Assembly (NCBI GenBank): GCA_947247005.1
Contig: OX365950.1
Span: 10,800,720-10,864,719 of the forward strand
Origin: Spisula solida
Lineage: Eukaryota > Mollusca > Bivalvia > Venerida > Mactridae
Length of the DNA: 64,000 nt
Direction: 5' to 3'
How positions within the stretch are numbered: the stretch's first letter is position 1; the number at the start of each line of letters is the position of its first letter. Positions 56,353-64,000 of this stretch are shown piece by piece. The notes beneath the pieces were generated by a model. It was not told where the DNA came from. It did no database searches and worked only from the letters and a program-made list of their open reading frames with translations. The position numbers and the translations under genes were made by a program.

Positions 56353-56832
56353 AAAAGTAAAACGCTCTAAGAAGTAAAACGTTCCAAGAAGTAAAACGTT
56401 CCAAGAAGTAAAACGTTCTAAGAAGTAAAACGTTCTAAGTAGTAAAACGGTCCATAGAAGTAAAACGTTCTAAAAGTAAAACGTTTCAAAGAAGTAAAAA
56501 GTTCTAAGAAGCAAAACGTTCCAAGAAGTTAAACGTTCCAAAACGTTCTAAGAAATAAAACGCTCTAACGAAGTAATACGTTCCAAGAAGTAAAACGTTC
56601 CAAACAAGTAAAACGTTTTAAAGAAGAAAAACGTTCTAAGAAGTAAAACGTTCCAAAGAAGTAAAACTTTCCAAGAAGTAAAACGTTCCAAAGAACTTAA
56701 GAAGTAAAAACGTTCTAAGAAGTAAAACGTTCTAAGAAGTAAAACGTAAAACGTTCCAAAGAAGTTAAACGTACCATGAAGTTCAACACTCTAAGTAGTA
56801 AAACGTTCCAAGAAGTAAAAAGTAAAAGGTTA
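56353..56832. repeat. minisatellite, unit about 17-18 bp (GTAAAACGTTCYAAGAA)
   Basis: About 27 tandem units with frequent single-base changes. About a dozen units contain an exact TTCCAAGAA or TTCTAAGAA word. Each unit also carries an AACGTT palindrome. Located between the Shisa-like gene and the sulfotransferase gene. Confidence 0.9.
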
Positions 56833-58508
56833 TAAGAACGCTCTATTGCTTACAACTATGGTGAAGAGTTTTCTAAGACTTTGTCTTTTTTCCATTCTTA
56901 AAACATATACATTATAAGTATTAGGTTATTGTCAATAATAGTGTGCTAATTTATGTACAAAGTGTTATAAGTGTGGAAATAAGAAGGTTTAAAGTGGATG
57001 TTGATATATTTTTACATCAATAAAATAGCGTAACAATCTTATAGCATCTACTAGTATGTCGTCGGTGTTTTTCAAAAACTCCAACCTCTTTGCTACGAGT
57101 TTTTGTCAGACTTTTCTTTTTAGCCAGTGTAAATGCTTCAGTTTACCGACATATTCTGTCAAAATATAGGTGCTGTACTCCAATTAGATCCCTCACAATC
57201 GTCACATGAAGAAATGTCGTATTATGTTTGTTCAAAAAAAGGTTGACACATTAATTATAGCTACAGTAAGTGGCTATAATTAACGTACGTTATATAGTCT
57301 GGCTATTACCTTGCTCTGTCGATTTATTTTGCTGAATCGTAAAAACGACCTTCGAGATATTGGCAGCAGTGGTTTTTATGTCTGTAAAACAAGCTACGGG
57401 AATAAGTGCAAATTTTTGTCTGTAGTGGAAAATAATAAAATACCGACGATATGTTCAGTCTCCTGAAAAAATCGTAAAAGTTAGCTAAGAGATTTTGGAA
57501 AAACACTGACGATATATTCTTATGAAAAAATAGCAAGAAGAACCTTTCCCTAAAATGAACTCATAGTTTATTACAAATGCTTTTTTAAAACAAATATTAA
57601 TGCTTTGGTTGAGTTTGGGATGGGTGCATAGTTATTATTACGTTTTACATACGTTGTAACCATGATTCGGGAGAATTTTAGTGTTTACAAACATAAGAAT
57701 AAACGACCCGTTCAATTATAGCTACATGTATATAGAGTCTTCTATATTATTTTATAAGAATATAACATTAAAAGGGAATTTATGAATACTACTGTATGCA
57801 TGTGCATTTAGTTAAATGGCAATTTTACACGTGAAATAAAACCGGTACATCACCGTTACACTAACACACGACATATCGATGGGAATGTGTTCTTCATTCT
57901 ACAATATGTCACAGCAATAAAACGGAATTAAGGGCATTCGCAATGCAACTTTAATATGCAACATTTGTTCCTAGTGTTGTGCAAACGGATCAGTCAGATT
58001 TTATGCCCATGAAAGTGGAATAATAACTGACGCTTTGTACATCCGTTCGTCCCACCAAACCACCTTTCCATTAATAGTCCAATAAATAAGGTCGATTTAT
58101 TTATACATTTTGTCCAAAAACGTATAATTGGTCTTAATTGATGGCTAAATGCCAATGATTGATGACAAACAATTTCTTTAAAAAACACACTTTTACGATC
58201 GCTCTGATCCAAGGTAACCGCCAATGGACAAAACAGTTATAAACAGATAAATACATAAGTATTTTGTGCACACATTCAGTTTGGGTACTTTTTAGTTACA
58301 ATCTGAAATTGTAAGGGCGTTTTGAGATAACTCATGATCCGTACTTTACTTTGATTTTATTCAGACTTAGCCCTAAGTTATCTGGCAATAAGAAACACGT
58401 GAAATAGGAATGTTTTTAGCGCAAAATATTAATCTATTATTGATCATTTTCTGTTCTTATTGTGCTATTTCCAAGACAGTATTTTTTGTGTAGAGCTGCT
58501 GCTGTATA
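56833..58508. other. intergenic, downstream of sulfotransferase exon
   Basis: AT-rich DNA. Short frames at 57324-57536 and 57994-58224 have no motif. The part near 58.36-58.51 kb is probably the sulfotransferase 3'UTR. Confidence 0.6.
58356..58361 (-). promoter_or_regulatory. candidate poly(A) signal AATAAA of the sulfotransferase gene
   Basis: Minus-strand AATAAA about 150 nt beyond the stop at 58509. Confidence 0.45.
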
Positions 58509-59596
58509 TCATCGTGTTGGAGGTAACATAGAATAGCCAAACATCAGGAAATCGAGTTTATACGTGTTTTGTATTGCCGCAATCGTCTCAGGCCTTATAT
58601 CACTGTAAGCATTAACCAACATTGTGCGTCTTTGACTTAAACTTTCATCTTTACTCATTGGGTGGCGACTCATTTCTGCGGACACTAACTTCATTAAAGC
58701 TTCAGTTTCTGACAACGATTGACGTTCTGTCATCATATCCAAAAATGAATGATGTGGGAAGTTGGAGGAAAATCGTATATAGCCTTGAGTTTGAAACGAA
58801 TGCCAAAGTTTAGCTGCGGTTTCTACCTTTGGCAAGCAAGTCTTATTTTTGTTTATAAGAAAAACAGTCGCTGCAATACCTGTGAGTGAATCTATTTTGT
58901 TTATTGCTAGTCTACGAAGAACATTTTGTAGCTCGTCGCTAAAACCAATTTGCGAAAACACGAATTTCATATCTTTGGAAAATTCCTCCAATTTAACGTG
59001 CATAAAAACATCTGTTCCACATGGCAAGCACAGGTTGTATATCGGACGCCAATGGTAGTCGCCATCAATGTCGACCAAAATTTTGTCAAGAAAATGTTGG
59101 AATGTTTCAAATTGCAAGTTTGAAAACCCCGCACAGTTTTCTGCAGCTAGTTGTTGCACAGATATATCACCCTTTGATGTTTTAAACATGATATAAGATT
59201 TGTCGATATAGGTGGAGTAGAGTCTTGAATACGGATCCCTGGAAACGATTATGGTTTTTAATGGGTTGTCTAAAGTATACTGCCTCGCTTCACACGATTG
59301 GTTTCTATGCAAATCAAATCGTTTTGTCCGCATGTACATGTCCGCGTTTTCTACGCCGTGCGTGAGTATGTTCAGAATTTGTATCCACATAGTGGACGCA
59401 CATTTAGGAACCTTGCAGTAGGAGATGTTATTTGTTGTTGGTATGGTGCAGTAGTGTGAAGGTTTGGTCCTCTTGTTTTCAACTATCTCCTTACATACAG
59501 TTTGTATATGTGTTTTTCTTCGGTTGTAAACAGATATCTGATCGAACATCAGGAGATTTCCTATAGTCGTAGCACCAGTTTCTGTATTCGCACGTT
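58509..59596 (-). CDS. carbohydrate sulfotransferase (CHST8-14/HNK-1 type), terminal exon, 5' part outside window
   Basis: Golgi sulfotransferase that moves sulfate from PAPS to a glycan hydroxyl. The minus-strand frame encodes about 362 aa after the acceptor. The 5'-phosphosulfate-binding site CKVPKCASTMW and, about 55 residues on, the 3'-phosphate-binding site IVSRDPYSRLYSTY identify the Sulfotransfer_2 family; KLEEFSKDMKFVFSQIGF and the C-terminal YKLDFLMFGY also fit (family members usually end ..Y..DF..FGY). Acceptor TTCTATTGCAG/AA at 59597-59598 starts the exon in phase 1. The ATG that opens the frame (59615) lies inside the upstream satellite and is probably not the true start; an N-terminal transmembrane anchor is absent and is expected on an exon beyond 64000. 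Substrate cannot be told from sequence. Confidence 0.85.
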
Positions 59597-62500
59597 CTGC
59601 AATAGAATACGTCATAGAGTCAGTAACTGATATTGATCGGCAATAGAATACGTCATAGAGTCAGTAACTGTTACTGATCTGCAATAGAATACGTCATAGA
59701 GTAAGTAACTGTTACTGATCTGCAATAGAATACGTCATAGAGGCAGTTACTGATACTGGTCGGCAATGGAATACGTCATAGAGTCAGTTACTGATACTGG
59801 TCGGCAATGGAATACGTCATAGAGTCAGTTACTGATACTGGTCGGCAATGGAATACGTCATAGAGTCAGTTACTGATACTGATCTGCAATGGAAAACGCC
59901 ATAGAGTCAGTGACTGATACTGATCTGCAACAGAATACGCCATAGAGACAGTAACTGATACTGGTCGGCAATGGAATACGTCTTAGAGTCAGTTACTGAT
60001 ACTGATCTGCAATAGAAAACGTCATAGAGTCAGTGACTGATACTGATCTGCAACAGAATACGCCATAGAGACAGTAACTGATACTGGTCGGCAATGGAAT
60101 ACGTCATATAGTCAGTTACTGATACTGGTCGGCAATGGAATACGTCATAGAGACAGTAACTGATACTGGTCGGCAATGGAATACGTCATAGAGTCAGTTA
60201 CTGATACTGATCTGTAATAGAATACGTCATAGAGTCAGTAACTGATACTGTTTTGCAATAAAATACGTCATAGAGTCAGTAACTGATACTGTTCTGCAAT
60301 AGAATACGTCATAGAGTCAGTAACTGTTACTGATCTGCAATAGAATACGTCATAGAGTCAGTAACTGTTACTGATCTGCAATAGAATACGTCATAGAGAC
60401 AGTAACTGATACTGATCGGCAATAGAATACGTCATAGAGTCAGTTACTGATACTGGTCGGCAATAGAATACGTCATAGAGTCAGTAACTGTTACTGATCT
60501 GCAATAGAATACGTCATAGAGACAGTAACTGATACTGGTCGGCAATGGAATACGTCATAGAGACAGTAACTGATACTGGTCGACAATGGAATACGCCATA
60601 GAGACAGTAACTGATACTGGTCGGCAATGGAATACGTCATAGAGTCAGTTACTGATACTGGTCGGCAATGGAATACGTCATAGAGTCAGTTACTGATACT
60701 GGTCGGCAATGGAATACGTCATAGAGACAGTAACTGATACTGGTCGGCAATGGAATACGTCATATAGACAGTTACTGATACTGGTCGGCAATGGAATACG
60801 TAGTAGAGTCAGTTACAGATCTGTAATATAATACGTCAAAAAGTCAGTAACTGATCTGCAATAGAATACGTCATAGAGTCAGTAACTGATACTGGTCTGC
60901 AATAGAATACGTCATAGAGTCAGTTACTGACCTGTAATTGAATACGTCATAGAGTCAGTAACTGATCTGCAACAGAATACGCCATTTAGTCAGTAACTGA
61001 TACTGATCTGCAATAGAATACGCCATAGAGTCAGTAACTGATACTGATCTACAATAGAATACGTCATAGAGTCAGTTACTGATCTGTAATATAATACGCC
61101 ATTTAGTCAGTTACTGATACTGATCTGTAATAGAATACGTCATAGAGTCAGTAACTGATACTGTTTTGCAATAAAATACGTCATAGAGTCAGTAACTGAT
61201 ACTGTTCTGCAATAGAATACGTCATAGAGTCAGTAACTGTTACTGATCTGCAATAGAATACGTCATAGAGTCAGTAACTGTTACTGATCTGCAATAGAAT
61301 ACGTCATAGAGACAGTAACTGATACTGATCGGCAATAGAATACGTCATAGAGTCAGTTACTGATACTGGTCGGCAATAGAATACCGTATAGCGGGTTATT
61401 TCTGCCGGTAGAAAATTTTGCGATTTAGGCCTAAAATGGGTAGGTTTTATTTCTGCGGTTTTTATTTCTGCGACCTACCAGAAAATCGAGAATTAATTTC
61501 TGCGGATTTCAGAAACCAGGTATTGGTATATCGTTAATACAATTATACACAAACTACAGTGTTGCAAATTGAACCAGTTGTCAAACTTACATCAACGTGT
61601 ATTGAGGGTCAATACCGATATAACACATACCATTCATTAATTGTTAAACAAACAAGCAAACAAAGACAGTCGATCACTATACGTGTGAAAAATACGACAG
61701 TAACAAAACACTAGAAAGATATAGATTAAATGTATATTACCAGTATATTGAAGCAAAATATGGAAGTTAAATTTTGCGAACAAAATTTTTACGGATGTTT
61801 AATTTTGCGGAATTTAATTATACGGGACAGCCTCAAACCGCAAAAAACGCAGAAATAAAAACCCGCAGAAATTACCCGCTATACGGTACGTCATAGAGAC
61901 AGTAACTGATACTGGTCGGCAATGGAATACGTCATAGAGACAGTAACTGATACTGGTCGACAATGGAATACGCCATAGAGACAGTAACTGATACTGGTCG
62001 GCAATGGAATACGTCATAGAGTCAGTAACTGTTACTGATCTGCAATAGAATACGTCATAGAGGCAGTAACTGATACTGATCGGCAATAGAATACGTCATA
62101 GAGTCAGTTACTGATACTGGTCGGCAATGGAATACGTCATAGGGTCGGTTACTGATACTGGTCGGCAATGCAATACGTCATAGAGACAGTTACTGATACT
62201 GGTCGGCAATAGAATACGTCATAGAGTCAGTTACTGATACTGATCTGCAATGGAAAACGCCATAGAGACAGTAACTGATACTGGTCGGCAATGGAATACG
62301 TCATATAGTCAGTTACTGATACTGGTCGGCAATAGAATACGTCATAGAGACAGTAACTGATACTGGTCGGCAATGGAATACGTCATAGAGTCAGTTACTG
62401 ATACTGATCTGTAATAGAATACGTCATAGAGTCAGTAACTGATACTGTTTTGCAATAAAATACGTCATAGAGTCAGTAACTGATACTGTTCTGCAATAGA

Positions 62501-64000
62501 ATACGTCATAGAGTCAGTAACTGTTACTGATCTGCAATAGAATACGTCATAGAGTCAGTAACTGTTACTGATCTGCAATAGAATACGTCATAGAGACAGT
62601 AACTGATACTGATCGGCAATAGAATACGTCATATAGTCAGTTACTGATACTGGTCGGCAATAGAATACGTCATAGAGACAGTAACTGATACTGGTCGGCA
62701 ATGGAATACGTCATAGAGACAGTAACTGATACTGGTCGACAATGGAATACGCCATAGAGACAGTAACTGATACTGGTCTGCAATGGAATACGTCATAGAG
62801 TCAGTTACTGATACTGGTCGGCAATAGAATACGTCATAGAGACAGTAACTGATACTGGTCGGCAATGGAATACGTCATAGAGACAGTAACTGATACTGGT
62901 CGACAATGGAATACGCCATAGAGACAGTAACTGATACTGGTCGGCAATGGAATACGTCATAGAGTCAGTTACTGATACTGGTCGGCAATGTAATACGTCA
63001 TAGAGACAGTAACTGATACTGGTCGGCAATGGAATACGTCATATAGACAGTTACTGATACTGGTCGGCAATGGAATACGTAGTAGAGTCAGTTACAGATC
63101 TGTAATATAATACGTCAAAAAGTCAGTAACTGATCTGCAATAGAATACGTCATAGAGTCAGTAACTGATACTGGTCTGCAATAGAATACGTCATAGAGTC
63201 AGTTACTGACCTGTAATTGAATACGTCATAGAGTCAGTAACTGATCTGCAACAGAATACGCCATTTAGTCAGTAACTGATACTGATCTGCAATAGAATAC
63301 GCCATAGAGTCAGTAACTGATACTGATCTACAATAGAATACGTCATAGAGTCAGTTACTGATCTGTAATATAATACGTCATAGAGTCAGTAACTGATACT
63401 GGTCTGCAATGGAATACGTCTTAGAGTCAGTTACTGATATTGGTCTGCAATAGAATACGTCATAGAGCCAGTTACTGATACTGATCTACAATAGAATACG
63501 TCATAGAGTCAGTTACTGATCTGCAACAGAATACGTTATAGAGTCAGTTACTGATCTGTAATAGAATACGTCATAGAGTCAGTAACTGATACTGGTCTGC
63601 AATAAAATACGTCAAAGAGTCAGTTACTGACCTGGAATTGAATATGTCATAGAGTCAGTAACTGATCTGTAATAGAATACGTCAAAGAGTCAGTTACTGG
63701 TCTGCAATAGAATACGTCATAGAGTCAGTTACTGATCTGTAATAGAATACGTCAAAGAGTCAGTAACTAATCTGCAATAGAATACGTCATAGAGTTAGCA
63801 ATTGATACTGGTCTGCAATAGAATACGTCATAGAGTCAGTTACTGATCTGTAATAGAATACGTCATAGAGTCAGTAACTAATACTGGTCTGCAATAGAAT
63901 ACGTCATAGAGCCAGTTACTGATACTGAACTACAATAGAATACGTCATAGAGTCAGTTACTGATCTATAATAGAATACGTCATAGAGTCAGTTACTGATA
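59597..64000. repeat. satellite array, 41-bp unit with 35-bp variant
   Basis: Unit (plus strand): GGTCGGCAATGGAATACGTC then ATAGAGTCAGTTACTGATACT; the short form lacks six bases (TACTGA). Roughly 95-100 units, continuing past the right edge. Larger blocks recur: about 260 bp at 60209, 61125 and 62407, and about 300 bp at 60782 and 63061. On the minus strand every unit reads TACTGACTCTATGACGTATT then CTATTGCAG, like a branch point plus 3' splice site. Peptide frames across it (MTYSIADQYQ...) are repeat by-products. Confidence 0.95.
61384..61886. mobile_element. MITE, 503 bp, inserted in the satellite
   Basis: Termini TA/CCGTATAGCGGGTTATTTCT and AGAAATTACCCGCTATACGG/TA; one mismatch in the first 22 bp. 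The target is the TA of the satellite word AGAATACGTC, which is restored exactly when the element and one TA are removed. AT-rich interior with TTTTGCG/GCAGAAAT subterminal words and no coding capacity. Confidence 0.9.

Noticed and set aside
61814..63029. Open frames encoding MTYSIADQYQLLSLW repeats
   Set aside because: By-products of the 41-bp satellite, whose unit length is not a multiple of three; no independent coding evidence.

Overview
This looks like eukaryotic, AT-rich animal DNA. The genes have GT-AG introns and are separated by long intergenic stretches, with a dense mix of non-LTR retrotransposons, DNA transposons, MITEs, tRNA-headed SINEs and tandem repeats. Two neighbouring HSPA12-type HSP70 genes (a family strongly expanded in bivalves) and several repeat motifs common in molluscs (the GGACGGACG-rich tail ending in a CCCCTTCG/CGGCGGGG hairpin near 14.2 kb, and CAAGGGAGGTAAC motifs near 35.4 kb) suggest a bivalve mollusc. 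The species cannot be named from the sequence.

Four protein-coding genes could be assembled by hand from exons with consistent splice sites and phases. (1) HSPA12-like gene A, minus strand, 17685 down to 2167: six coding exons, 587 codons plus stop, with a 10.7-kb third intron full of mobile elements. (2) HSPA12-like gene B, plus strand, 33258-40475: six coding exons, 588 codons plus stop. A and B are divergent (head to head), about 15.6 kb apart, and share most intron positions. (3) A Shisa-like single-pass membrane protein, plus strand, 45616-54262: four coding exons, 198 codons plus stop. (4) The 3' coding exon of a Golgi-type carbohydrate sulfotransferase, minus strand, 59596-58509; its upstream exon(s) lie beyond the right edge.

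Layout. 1-2166: 3' flank of gene A. 2167-17685: gene A; its third intron holds an antisense-facing LINE, an Ulp1/PHD transposon remnant, a second LINE split by a 3.45-kb Foldback-type element with a 9-bp target duplication, a TTAA-flanked MITE and a third LINE piece. 17.7-33.2 kb: intergenic between the two HSPA12 genes, with a 3.1-kb TA-flanked long-inverted-repeat element, a diverged inverted duplication, a small MITE, a mariner relic, an RTE-type LINE relic and SINEs. 33.2-40.5 kb: gene B. 40.5-45.6 kb: intergenic, with poly-C/G tracts. 45.6-54.3 kb: Shisa-like gene, with a 1.95-kb long-inverted-repeat element in intron 1 and an internally shortened mariner copy in intron 3. 54.3-58.5 kb: intergenic, with a minisatellite rich in TTCYNRGAA. 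58.5-59.6 kb: sulfotransferase exon. 59.6-64.0 kb: a 41/35-bp satellite array that continues past the window edge, is broken once by a 503-bp MITE, and abuts the sulfotransferase splice acceptor.

The genes do not form an obvious pathway: two atypical HSP70 ATPases, a membrane adaptor and a glycan sulfotransferase. The most unusual features are structural: three long-inverted-repeat elements with subrepeat-built arms and different target duplications, one of which splits a LINE reading frame that is restored if the element is removed; and a satellite whose every unit, on the minus strand, carries a branch-point-like TACTGAC and a TTCTATTGCAG acceptor, with the last unit supplying the apparent splice acceptor of a gene.
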